DNA of 37,195 nt, taken from positions 1-37,195 of the forward strand of contig CAYFUF010000015.1 in the NCBI GenBank assembly GCA_964346245.1, written 5' to 3'. The translations under genes and the position numbers were made by a program. Shown one piece after another: positions 15,826 through 23,900 of this stretch. How positions within the stretch are numbered: the first letter of the stretch is position 1; each line of letters starts with the position of its first letter. The DNA is from CAYFUF01 sp964346245. Its GTDB lineage: Bacteria > Bacillota > Clostridia > Tissierellales > Peptoniphilaceae. The notes under the pieces are model-generated. The model did not search any database and was not told the origin of the DNA. It was given only the letters and a program-made list of their open reading frames with translations.

Positions 15826-18060
15826 ATGGTAAGTGCCTATGATTATTTGAGCAAGCCCATCCGCCAGTACATCTATGAGAAGGGCTGGAAGAAACTGCGA
15901 CCCATCCAGGAAGCAACCATCAAGATGGTAGCAGACCACGACCACAACCTAATTCTAGTTGCGCCCACCGCTTCAGGTAAGACGGAAGCAGCCTTCCTTC
16001 CTGCCATCTCCCAGATTGAAGAGTGGGGGGATGGGGTGAAGATTTTAGCCCTGTCGCCGCTGATTGCCTTAATCAACGACCAGGTGGGCAGAATCCATGA
16101 GCTGTGCGAGGCTTTCGAGATTCCTGTCGTGGCGTGGCACGGCGAAGGCAAAGTCGCCCAGAAGAAAAAGTTGGAAGAGAAGCTTTCGGGCATCGTCTAC
16201 ATCACACCGGAGTCTTTGGAGGCGATGCTTGACCGCAAACCCCAGCTGGCAAGCCGCCTCTTTGCAAATTTGGAATGGATTATGGTTGACGAGCTCCACA
16301 GCTTTCTCGGCACGGCCCGGGGTGTGCAGCTGAGGTCCCTGCTTGCCCGCCTACAGGCAAGAATAGACACGGATGTTCGCTTTATCGGTATGAGTGCGAC
16401 CATATCGCCAGATAACTACGAGGATGCCAAGAATTTCTTCCTGTCGGACAGGCCCACATCCATCCTTCTCGATCGCAATAAGAACCGCCTGGAAGTGGGT
16501 GTAGATTACTATCCAGAGGAGCTTTTCTCGGTGGAGAAAAACAGCGGCGAGGCTGCCACTGAGCCAGCTACCCAGCTCAACAGGGAAGGGCATGCCAAGG
16601 ACAAGCAAGTCAACCACAAGACGCTCTATGATGGAATCTTCTCTCATGTTCAACAAGAGAACATGCTGATTTTTCCTAATTCCAGACGGCGGGTGGAGGA
16701 AATTGCCAACGCCTTAATCAGGCGGGTAGACCGCTACCGCCTGCCGATTAGCATCTTCGCCCACCACTCCTCTGTCGAGAAGGATATCCGCTTGGAGGCG
16801 GAGGCTTTCGCAAAGCGGCCAAGCGGTCTCTTTAGCATATGCTGCACCTCCACCCTGGAGCTTGGCATTGATATTGGGGCGGTAGATGCGGTTACCCAAG
16901 TGGAAGCACCCCACTCCTCATCCAGCCTTGCCCAGCGCATGGGCAGGAGCGGGCGGGGAGAGCACAAGGACCCCACCACTGGCAAGCTGGTAAGAGACCC
17001 CAGCAAGCTCCACTTCTATGCCACCAACGACTGGTCGCTACTCCAGGGGCTGGCCGCTATTGAGATGGTCCAAAACAATGATTTGGACCCAGTGGGTGAG
17101 ATTTTGAAACCGTATGATATCCTTGCCCACCAGATCCTTGCATCGGTCCTGGAGTATTCCGAGCTTACTTTGGTGCAAATACTAGACTTTGCGAGGAACA
17201 ATCCTCTCTGGGCAAACATCAGCTTTGAGGAAATCCAGATCCTTATTGCCCACCTATTGGAGGAGGACTACTTGGAGGAGGTCGAGGGAGACCCGCCGAC
17301 CTTCATTCTAGGTCTTAGGGCCGAGCCCGTCATCAACCGTTTTGACTTTTACGCCATGTTCTCTTCTGAAGAGGAATATGAGGTCCTGTATGGTCGAGAG
17401 CGAATTGGGGCTTTGCCCCTAACACCAGAGATAATGGTAGGCGCCCGCATCCTTTTGTCCGCCCAGGTTTGGGTGATTGTAGAAATTGAAGATGCGGGGA
17501 AGAAGATCCGTGTGGAGATGGCTAAGGCAGGCAAGGCGCCAGAGTTCGGGGGCCATGGCGGCGAAGTCACCAAAAACCTCCGCAAAAAAATGTTGGATAT
17601 CATACAGAATCCACCTGCCCTTATCCAAGGTAAGGCCAACATGGAAGAGCTCTTTGCCCGATTGAAAGAGCAGTATAAAGAGACCTCTTTAATTCAGTGG
17701 AACGATACGGGTAAGGGGGAAGTCAGCATGACCCTCTTCTGTGGGACAGCGGCAGAAAGAGCCCTCTATCTTGCCCTCTGTGCGAAGATGAATTCCGCAT
17801 CCCCTCGCATCTATTGGAACTCCTATTATGCAACCATCAGGGGAGAAGATCTACGGGAGGGTTTGTCCCGATTGCAAAGGGAACTAAGAGAGGAAGGCAG
17901 CTTCGACATGGACCAAATTGACTACTTCCTGGTGGAGCAGAATTCCCTGAGGAAGCGGATGCTAAGCGGCATTAAATATGCTTACCTCCTGCCAGCTATA
18001 CTGCAGGCAAGATATATCCGCTATAATCTATGTGATGATACGGTTTTGAAGCTTTTGTAG
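15826..18060 (+). CDS. Lhr/BrxHI-like superfamily 2 helicase
   Basis: About 744 residues. The frame is open from a GTG at 15772, but that segment spans the hairpin and codes an atypical Arg/Pro-rich stretch. ATG at 15826 has GGAAGGAGG five bases upstream and starts M-V-S-A-Y-D-Y-L. Q-motif-like RPIQEATI (~25-32); motif I APTASGKTEAAF (~46-57); motif II VDELH (~153-157); motif III SAT (~188); domain 2 carries TSTLELGIDIG and QRMGRSGRG (motif VI, ~369). The ~300-residue C-terminal extension (winged-helix and beta-rich, as in Lhr-type proteins) includes EILKPYDILAHQILASVLE. Lhr-family enzymes are 3'-5' ATP-dependent DNA translocases. Here it is the third gene of the TerB-C/ATPase cassette. Confidence 0.87.
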   Translation: MVSAYDYLSKPIRQYIYEKGWKKLRPIQEATIKMVADHDHNLILVAPTASGKTEAAFLPAISQIEEWGDGVKILALSPLIALINDQVGRIHELCEAFEIPVVAWHGEGKVAQKKKLEEKLSGIVYITPESLEAMLDRKPQLASRLFANLEWIMVDELHSFLGTARGVQLRSLLARLQARIDTDVRFIGMSATISPDNYEDAKNFFLSDRPTSILLDRNKNRLEVGVDYYPEELFSVEKNSGEAATEPATQLNREGHAKDKQVNHKTLYDGIFSHVQQENMLIFPNSRRRVEEIANALIRRVDRYRLPISIFAHHSSVEKDIRLEAEAFAKRPSGLFSICCTSTLELGIDIGAVDAVTQVEAPHSSSSLAQRMGRSGRGEHKDPTTGKLVRDPSKLHFYATNDWSLLQGLAAIEMVQNNDLDPVGEILKPYDILAHQILASVLEYSELTLVQILDFARNNPLWANISFEEIQILIAHLLEEDYLEEVEGDPPTFILGLRAEPVINRFDFYAMFSSEEEYEVLYGRERIGALPLTPEIMVGARILLSAQVWVIVEIEDAGKKIRVEMAKAGKAPEFGGHGGEVTKNLRKKMLDIIQNPPALIQGKANMEELFARLKEQYKETSLIQWNDTGKGEVSMTLFCGTAAERALYLALCAKMNSASPRIYWNSYYATIRGEDLREGLSRLQRELREEGSFDMDQIDYFLVEQNSLRKRMLSGIKYAYLLPAILQARYIRYNLCDDTVLKLL

Positions 18061-18115
18061 GAAAAACTAGGATAAAGAAGGTAGAAGAAAAGCTATTTAA
18101 GCGAAAGGTGGAGAG

Positions 18116-18937
18116 ATGACCGGTAAGGATAAGATACGTTATGTTGCTTTTGATGTTGACGGCACACTGCTGATGGATGATAAGACATTAACAGAAGAAA
18201 CCAAACGAGCAATCTTCCGCCTGCAAGATCGGGGCATAGGGACGATGCTGGTTTCCGGTCGGTCCGTCCACAGCCTCCAGAACTTCATCAAGACCTTGCG
18301 CTTGGATGAGACGGAAGGTTTCCTGATTGGCATCAACGGAGGCAGCATCTATAACTGCAAGACCAGAGAATTCATTTACCAGGAGAAAATCGAGCCAGCT
18401 CTGGTGGGGGAGTATTTCCGGGCATGGCCCAAAGGACACCTGTCTCGGGCGGCCTACCGAGGAGGGCAGCTGCTCACGGATACGCCAACCAAGGATGATG
18501 TCAACTACCTGAAGAGGATCAACGACATGGAGTTGGTTTCCGTGAATGACCTTGCCCTTCCCTTAGAAAACATAGACAAGATGATGATTGCGGGCTTCAA
18601 AGAGAATATCGAGCCCCATGTGGAGGATGTTCAAAAGCAGTTTGCTGGCCGCTTGTACCTAACCTACTCAACCGCCATCTATTTCGAGGCAATGCCCCTA
18701 GGCATCGATAAGGGGGTAGGCTTGGAAAACTTCAGTAAGATGATTGGAGGCAGCCTAGATCAGATTCTTGCCTTCGGCGATGGGGACAACGACAGTCCTC
18801 TACTAGAGAAGGCCGGCATTGGGGTGGCCATGGACAATGCCACCGCCGCAACCAAGGCTGTAGCAGATGAGATTACCAGATCAAACGAGGATAACGGTAT
18901 TGCCTACTTCCTGAAGAAGCATGGCTTTATCGACTGA
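18116..18937 (+). CDS. Cof-type HAD-IIB phosphatase
   Basis: A 273-residue soluble hydrolase, ATG start with GGTGGAGAG upstream, 55 bases after the helicase. Motif I is FDVDGTLL near 13-20 (nucleophile and acid Asp); motif II is LVSGRS; motif III/IV is FGDGDNDSPLLEKAGIGVAMDNA near 220-240. The cap lies between motifs II and III, as in the Cof/YidA group, which dephosphorylates sugar phosphates, flavin or pyridoxal phosphates. Its substrate cannot be told from sequence. It is probably co-transcribed with the cassette by position only; a strong terminator follows. Confidence 0.88.
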   Translation: MTGKDKIRYVAFDVDGTLLMDDKTLTEETKRAIFRLQDRGIGTMLVSGRSVHSLQNFIKTLRLDETEGFLIGINGGSIYNCKTREFIYQEKIEPALVGEYFRAWPKGHLSRAAYRGGQLLTDTPTKDDVNYLKRINDMELVSVNDLALPLENIDKMMIAGFKENIEPHVEDVQKQFAGRLYLTYSTAIYFEAMPLGIDKGVGLENFSKMIGGSLDQILAFGDGDNDSPLLEKAGIGVAMDNATAATKAVADEITRSNEDNGIAYFLKKHGFID

Positions 18938-18990
18938 GACGACACATTGACAGTGGGCATTGATATGAAGCCCATAGTAATAGACCAACC

Positions 18991-19029
18991 ACCAGAGGGG
19001 TCTGGATGTCCAGACCCCTCTGGTTTTTT
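18991..19029 (+). terminator. Strong intrinsic terminator after the HAD gene
   Basis: A perfect 16-bp inverted repeat (18991-19006 with 19009-19024) is followed by six T residues. It closes the TerB-C/ATPase/helicase/HAD unit. Confidence 0.92.
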
Positions 19030-19267
19030 ATTGCCCGAAGATATCCTCCAATTCATAGCAGCTTGTTTTCGTGAATGGCGTCCGAAGGAAAGATCTAAGA
19101 GACAAACCATTTTATTCAATTAATTTATTAAATTATTATTAGCCTTAATCTTCCAAACCTTTTCCTTAATATTTAATAACAAGCTGCTTTATTATGATAC
19201 GAGTGCTGTTCATCAAATAAACAACGTTTACCCGTCTAATTTTGGATAAGAAAATAGCGAACTTTAC
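19030..19267. other. AT-rich intergenic region without a gene
   Basis: No plausible coding region on either strand. Several AT-rich stretches (about 19105-19200) are present, but no riboswitch or RNA gene can be recognised. Confidence 0.6.
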
Positions 19268-19307
19268 CAAAGCCTGCATTGACAAGGCTTTGAGACGGGT
19301 GTATGAT
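19268..19307 (+). promoter_or_regulatory. Promoter of the peptide-transport operon with operator-like palindrome
   Basis: TTGACA (19279-19284) and TATGAT (19302-19307) are 17 bp apart: a near-consensus promoter with a leader of about 77 nt. An 8-bp inverted repeat, CAAAGCCT (19268-19275) and AGGCTTTG (19285-19292), flanks the -35 hexamer symmetrically. A repressor bound there would block RNA polymerase. Confidence 0.75.
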
Positions 19308-19390
19308 TACAAACATAATGATTCCTAACATAATAAAGAAAATAGATATACATATAACGATTAAGCGAAGAACGTAGATGGAGGCTGGAC

Positions 19391-20350
19391 TTGAGAAATC
19401 TTATTAAATTTATCATCAAGCGAATAGCAGAATCTGTGCTCCTCTTACTAGCAATCACCCTGATTATTTTCATTGCCATGAAGCTGACGCCAAATGACGC
19501 GGCCATGATGTTGTCGGGACCGGAAGCGACGGAGGCAGACATAGAGAACATGAGAAACTACTTAGGGTTGAACGATCCCTTGCACGAGCAGTACTTCAAT
19601 TACATGAAGGAGCTCTTGAAAGGAAATCTCGGGACCTCTTATACCACCAAGCAGAATGTGGGTGGTGAGATTCTTTCCCGCCTACCCAACACCATCAACC
19701 TAGCAGTCTCCGCCATGATTTTCGCTATGCTCTTCGGAATACCTTTCGGGGTTCTTGCCTCCATGAAGCAGAACAGCTTTTTGGACCAGACCCTGACCAC
19801 AGCCTCCTTAGTAGGCATATCCGTCCCCAACTTCTGGTTGGGGTCCATGCTCATTTTAGTCTTCTCCGTCCAGTTAGGCTGGCTGCCTACGGGAGGGATG
19901 ACGGAGCCCTTTTGGACTCCCTTAGGCTTCAAGCAGGCAATCCTCCCGTCCATTGCCTTAGGTCTAGGGACAGCAGCCCAGTTCACCCGAATTGGACGGG
20001 CCTCCATGCTGGATGTTCTCCAGTCTGACTACATAAGAACGGCCGATGCCAAAGGATTGAAAAGCAAGCGAATCTATTTCATTCACGCTTTCCGCAACGC
20101 CCTCATCCCTTTGCTTACGGTCTTCGGGACCTCCTTCGGTGGCTTGCTTGGCGGAGCAATCGTCACCGAGAAGGTCTTCGTCATCAACGGCATTGGTACC
20201 TACCTCATCGATGCCATCAACAGGCGAAATGACCCGGCCGTCCAATCCACGGTCCTCGTCATTGCCATGATGTATGTAGTCGTCAACTTAATCATTGACA
20301 TACTGTATGTCTTTGTCGACCCCCGTATTAGCTATGAAGGGAAGTCATGA
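19391..20350 (+). CDS. Peptide ABC transporter permease (DppB/OppB-like)
   Basis: A 319-residue inner-membrane protein and first gene of the operon. Start is TTG at 19391 with GGAGG six bases upstream; no ATG nearby fits better. Six membrane segments are visible; the first (LLLLAITLIIFIAMKLTPNDAA) is followed by a large extracytoplasmic loop with LGLNDPLHEQYFNYMKELLKGNLGTSY, typical of DppB. The EAA-type coupling loop is DYIRTADAKGLKSKRIYFIHAFRNALIPL. It forms the channel with the next gene product, which overlaps it by 4 bp. Confidence 0.92.
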   Translation: MRNLIKFIIKRIAESVLLLLAITLIIFIAMKLTPNDAAMMLSGPEATEADIENMRNYLGLNDPLHEQYFNYMKELLKGNLGTSYTTKQNVGGEILSRLPNTINLAVSAMIFAMLFGIPFGVLASMKQNSFLDQTLTTASLVGISVPNFWLGSMLILVFSVQLGWLPTGGMTEPFWTPLGFKQAILPSIALGLGTAAQFTRIGRASMLDVLQSDYIRTADAKGLKSKRIYFIHAFRNALIPLLTVFGTSFGGLLGGAIVTEKVFVINGIGTYLIDAINRRNDPAVQSTVLVIAMMYVVVNLIIDILYVFVDPRISYEGKS

Positions 20351-21213
20351 TGAAACAAAATTTACAGCGTGCCTTTCGCCTACTACTGAAAAACAAAATT
20401 ACAACGCTTGCCTTCATCCTGCTGACTCTGATTCTCATCATCCTGCTCTTGGCACCATGGATTGCCCCTTATGGGGCGGAGGAACAGAACATTGCTCACC
20501 GTTTACTTCCAGGCTTCTGGGATGCTGAGCATGCAGAGGGTCACCTACTGGGAACCGATAACCTGGGACGGGACACTTTCTCCAGGCTGATTCTGGGCGG
20601 AAGGACCACCCTGAGTATTGCTCTGCAAGCGACCACTATCGGCCTCTTCTTCGGCACCCTCTTTGGTCTCTTAGCTGGCTACTATCCCAGACTGGATTCG
20701 CCCATCATGAGGGTCATGGACATCCTCTTTACCTTTCCCGGCATACTGTTGGCCATGCTAATTATTGCCATCTTCGGCACAAGCGAACGAAACACCGTCC
20801 TTGCTATTGCCATATGGGCAATCCCCAATTTTGCTCGCATGATTAGATCGAGGACCCTGTCGATTAAGAATGAGGAGTACATCACCAGCGAAAGAGCTCT
20901 TGGTGCCCACGATGGCCGTATCCTCTTCAAGCACATCCTGCCCAACTGCATACCAACGATTATCGTTATTGCCACCATGCGTTTAGCCTTCTCCATCATT
21001 TCCATATCCACTCTGTCCTACTTGGGTGTTGGCGTACCAGCCCCAAAACCAGAATGGGGCGGCATGATCTTTACAGCCAAGGACTACATGTGGGAGCGGC
21101 CTAGTCTCATTATCATCCCAGGTTTAGCCGTCATGGTGACCGTAATCAGCATCAATTTGATCGGAGATAAACTTTCAGAGATCCTAACGCCTGGTCTCAA
21201 AGACCGTATATAA
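20347..21213 (+). CDS. Peptide ABC transporter permease (DppC/OppC-like)
   Basis: A 288-residue membrane protein; ATG overlaps the end of the upstream permease gene (ATGA). The N-terminal membrane helix is followed by the conserved GTDNLGRDTFSRLILGGRTTLSI segment of the DppC family. The EAA loop is EEYITSERALGAHDGRILFKHILPN. The C-terminus (GLAVMVTVISINLIGDKL) is also family-typical. It pairs with the DppB-like subunit. Confidence 0.92.
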   Translation: MMKQNLQRAFRLLLKNKITTLAFILLTLILIILLLAPWIAPYGAEEQNIAHRLLPGFWDAEHAEGHLLGTDNLGRDTFSRLILGGRTTLSIALQATTIGLFFGTLFGLLAGYYPRLDSPIMRVMDILFTFPGILLAMLIIAIFGTSERNTVLAIAIWAIPNFARMIRSRTLSIKNEEYITSERALGAHDGRILFKHILPNCIPTIIVIATMRLAFSIISISTLSYLGVGVPAPKPEWGGMIFTAKDYMWERPSLIIIPGLAVMVTVISINLIGDKLSEILTPGLKDRI

Positions 21214-21237
21214 AACAAAAACTTATTGGAGGAAATG

Positions 21238-22836
21238 ATGAAAAAACAACTACTTGCTTTATTACTACTTGCTTTGTTGGCCTTAACTGCATGTGGTGGG
21301 GGAGAAAGCACAGAAGGCAGCAGCGACCAAGGGACTGATTCGCCAAGCGAGTCCAGTGCTGAAACAGCCGCCGTCACTGATATGAACGATTCTTTCGATA
21401 TCATTCTGAACGCCCAACCAACCGGCTTCAACCCGCTGACCACCAACGACAGCATGTCCTCAGATGTGGCCATGCAAATCTACGACACCCTCTACAAGCG
21501 CAGCGTCGAAGGCACCAGCTACACCCCTTACTTAGCGGCAGATATGCCAGTCTTCTCTGAAGATGGTCTTACCGCCACAATCAAGTTGAAGGAAGGCATT
21601 ACCTTCTCCGACGGGTCTCCTTTCAATGCAGAATCAGTCAAGTATACGCTGGGCCTCATCATGGATGAATCCTATGGTGCTGCCCGCCCATCCATTGCCG
21701 GTTCCATCGACTCCATTGAGACACCTGATGACTACACGGTCGTCCTAAAGCTCAAGTATCCTGATGGCGTTCTTATCGCCAAGTTAGCCCACATGAATTC
21801 AGCCATGCTGTCACCAACAACAAAAGACATCGACCTGATGACTAACCCCATTGGTACTGGTGCTTATGTCATGGATGAACAAGTGCCTGGTAGCGAATAC
21901 ACCTTAGTCTACCGAGGAGACGATTATTGGGGAGAAGAACCAGATATCAAGAAGATCAAGTTCTCCGTTGTCCAAGAGCTATCCACAGCGATTGCCCGCT
22001 TGGAAACGGGTGAAGCAGATTTTATCCCTGTTCTAGACCCAACGCAAATCGCTAGAGTTGATGGCATCGCTAATATCAATTTAGAGATCCAACCAAACTC
22101 CAGCGTCACCTATCTTGGCATTAACCAGTTCGACGGTACCAATAGCGACTTCCTTCAGGATGTAGAAGTGCGAAAGGCAATCGCTATGGCCATCGACAAT
22201 AAAGCCTTCGCTGACACACTAAATGGCGGTGCTCAGGCAATGACCTCAGCTCTACCAACATCAGTCTTTGGTTATACCGATGAAGCGGCTAACTACGCTT
22301 ACGCCTACAATCCAGAAGAGGCAAAGAAGATTGTTGAGGAAAAGGGCGTAGGCGACGAGCCTATCGTCATCCTTACATCAACCGTTCCGCTAACCCAAAC
22401 CGTTGCTGAGTATGTGCAGGCGAGCCTGCAAGCGGTAGGCTTCACCAATGTCAGCTTAAAGCCTCAAGAATTTGCTACCTACCTGGATACCGCCAAGCAA
22501 TCTGGCGAGGCCGACCTGACTATCCTCACCTGGTCGAACGTCACTGGTGATGGTACCGAGTACTTCGACCCTAACTTAAACTGGGAGATGTCTTCTAAGC
22601 GGGTCAAATACAACGATGCTGACTTTATCCAGCTGGTCACCGAAAGCCGGGAGAGCATCGACCAAGACTACCGCCTAGGCAAGCTAGATGCGGCCAACAA
22701 GAAAGCAACCGAAGACGTTGCCATTGTGCCCCTATACAATAGGTTGCAAGTTTTTGCCTTCTCCAAGGCTTACTCAACCGTCTTCCAGTATCCTGGCGAA
22801 TTCTTCTATGTCAGGGAGTTCAAAGTCGCCAAGTAA
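21238..22836 (+). CDS. Peptide-binding lipoprotein (SBP family 5)
   Basis: About 532 residues. A TTG at 21226 lies in front of the GGAGG ribosome binding site and can be excluded. ATG at 21235 is only two bases from it; ATG at 21238 has normal spacing and is chosen. A lipoprotein signal ends in L-T-A-C-G, with Cys about 19 as the lipidated residue, followed by a Ser/Glu-rich linker. The body matches the DppA/OppA/GsiB fold: FNPLTTNDSMSSDVAMQIYDTLYK, TIKLKEGITFSDGSPFNAESVKYT and VRKAIAMAIDN. It captures the substrate for the permeases. Neighbouring gamma-glutamyltransferase suggests gamma-glutamyl peptides or glutathione, but this is inference. Confidence 0.9.
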   Translation: MKKQLLALLLLALLALTACGGGESTEGSSDQGTDSPSESSAETAAVTDMNDSFDIILNAQPTGFNPLTTNDSMSSDVAMQIYDTLYKRSVEGTSYTPYLAADMPVFSEDGLTATIKLKEGITFSDGSPFNAESVKYTLGLIMDESYGAARPSIAGSIDSIETPDDYTVVLKLKYPDGVLIAKLAHMNSAMLSPTTKDIDLMTNPIGTGAYVMDEQVPGSEYTLVYRGDDYWGEEPDIKKIKFSVVQELSTAIARLETGEADFIPVLDPTQIARVDGIANINLEIQPNSSVTYLGINQFDGTNSDFLQDVEVRKAIAMAIDNKAFADTLNGGAQAMTSALPTSVFGYTDEAANYAYAYNPEEAKKIVEEKGVGDEPIVILTSTVPLTQTVAEYVQASLQAVGFTNVSLKPQEFATYLDTAKQSGEADLTILTWSNVTGDGTEYFDPNLNWEMSSKRVKYNDADFIQLVTESRESIDQDYRLGKLDAANKKATEDVAIVPLYNRLQVFAFSKAYSTVFQYPGEFFYVREFKVAK

Positions 22837-22859
22837 ACGCATTCGAAAAGAAAGCAACT

Positions 22860-22887
22860 TTGCATAAGAGCCTAAGCTCTTATGCAA
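22860..22887 (+). other. Intercistronic 12-bp stem-loop
   Basis: A perfect inverted repeat (22860-22871 with 22876-22887) closes a 4-nt loop. No T tract follows, so it is not a standard terminator. It lies between the binding-protein gene and the ATPase genes, where such stems often protect the upstream mRNA from 3' exonucleases. Confidence 0.6.
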
Positions 22888-22907
22888 AACTGTTTAAGGA
22901 GTGGCTA

Positions 22908-23900
22908 ATGACCAATGTAGTAAAAGTCAAGGACATGTCAGTTTCACTAAAAATTACGGGGAAGCTCTATGAAGTTCTCCACCAATTATCCTTTGATATT
23001 GAGGAGAAGGAAACCTTGGCAATCGTCGGCGAATCCGGTTGTGGAAAGTCGATGACGGCCTTAGCCACCATGGGTCTTCTTCCCAAGAACGGCCTGATAA
23101 CCAAAGGAGAGATCAAGTGGCAGGAGGAGGTTGACCTGGTTCCTTTAAAGAGAAAGGAGCGGAGAAAGTTTAGGGGAGACCGTATGGGCATGATTTTCCA
23201 AGAGCCCATGACTGCCCTAAACCCCCTTCTTACCATCGGCTACCAGCTCACGGAGAACATCCTCCAACACAGCAAGCTATCCCGAAAAGAGGCCCACGAA
23301 AGAGCCAAGGAAGCCCTGCATGACGTCGGCATCTCCAACCCGGAGCGGAGGATGAGGCAGCTGCCTTTCTCCCTATCGGGCGGCTTACGCCAGCGGGTAA
23401 TGATCGCGATGGCCATGGTCGTCGAACCACAACTGCTCATCTGTGACGAACCGACGACCGCCCTGGATGTTACCATCCAAAAGCAGGTCCTCTACCTGTT
23501 GAAAAAGTTGAAGGAAGAGAAAGGCACATCCATGCTCTTCATTACTCATGACCTGGGCGTCGTTGGCGAAATCAGCGATAGGGTCCTCGTCCTCTACTCC
23601 GGTTCCAAGATGGAGGAGGCCCCAGTTCAAACCATTTTTGAAAAGCCCATGCACCCTTACACCATAGGTCTATTTAACGCCTATCCAGATATTGACAGGG
23701 AAGACCAGAACTTGGAGGCAATCGAGGGGACTTTCCCCTCCTTGACGGAAAGCATCGAGGGTTGCCGCTTCCACCCCCGTTGCCCCTATGCCTCAGCCCT
23801 ATGTAAGAAAGAGCTACCAAGTCTGGTGAAGGTGGCAGAAGACCACTCAGTCGCCTGCCACAAAGTTAGCGCAGAAATGGAGGGAGCTACATGGAATTAA
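22908..23900 (+). CDS. Peptide ABC transporter ATPase (DppD/OppD-like)
   Basis: About 330 residues. The frame opens at a TTG (22860) inside the stem-loop, but ATG at 22908 with AGGAG upstream gives the family N-terminus MTNVVKVKDMSVSL. Walker A is GESGCGKS, the Q-loop MIFQEPMTALNPL, the signature LSGGLRQRVMIAMAM and Walker B LLICDEPTTALD, with H-loop FITHDLG. The C-terminal oligopeptide-type extension has HPYTIGL and a Cys cluster (CRFHPRCPYASALC ... ACH). It energises uptake together with the next ATPase, overlapping it by 10 bp. Confidence 0.93.
   Translation: MTNVVKVKDMSVSLKITGKLYEVLHQLSFDIEEKETLAIVGESGCGKSMTALATMGLLPKNGLITKGEIKWQEEVDLVPLKRKERRKFRGDRMGMIFQEPMTALNPLLTIGYQLTENILQHSKLSRKEAHERAKEALHDVGISNPERRMRQLPFSLSGGLRQRVMIAMAMVVEPQLLICDEPTTALDVTIQKQVLYLLKKLKEEKGTSMLFITHDLGVVGEISDRVLVLYSGSKMEEAPVQTIFEKPMHPYTIGLFNAYPDIDREDQNLEAIEGTFPSLTESIEGCRFHPRCPYASALCKKELPSLVKVAEDHSVACHKVSAEMEGATWN

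Noticed and set aside
15873..16403. Overlapping antisense open frames in the helicase gene
   Set aside because: They lie opposite strongly conserved helicase motifs and lack ribosome binding sites and recognisable domains.
12339..18060. Complete BREX or DISARM system
   Set aside because: No methylase, PglZ phosphatase, PglX or PglW/PglY gene is present; only the ATPase and helicase resemble BREX parts.
19238..19255. CodY-like site upstream of the transport operon
   Set aside because: AATTTT and AAAAT are seven bases apart, not the spacing of the CodY motif.
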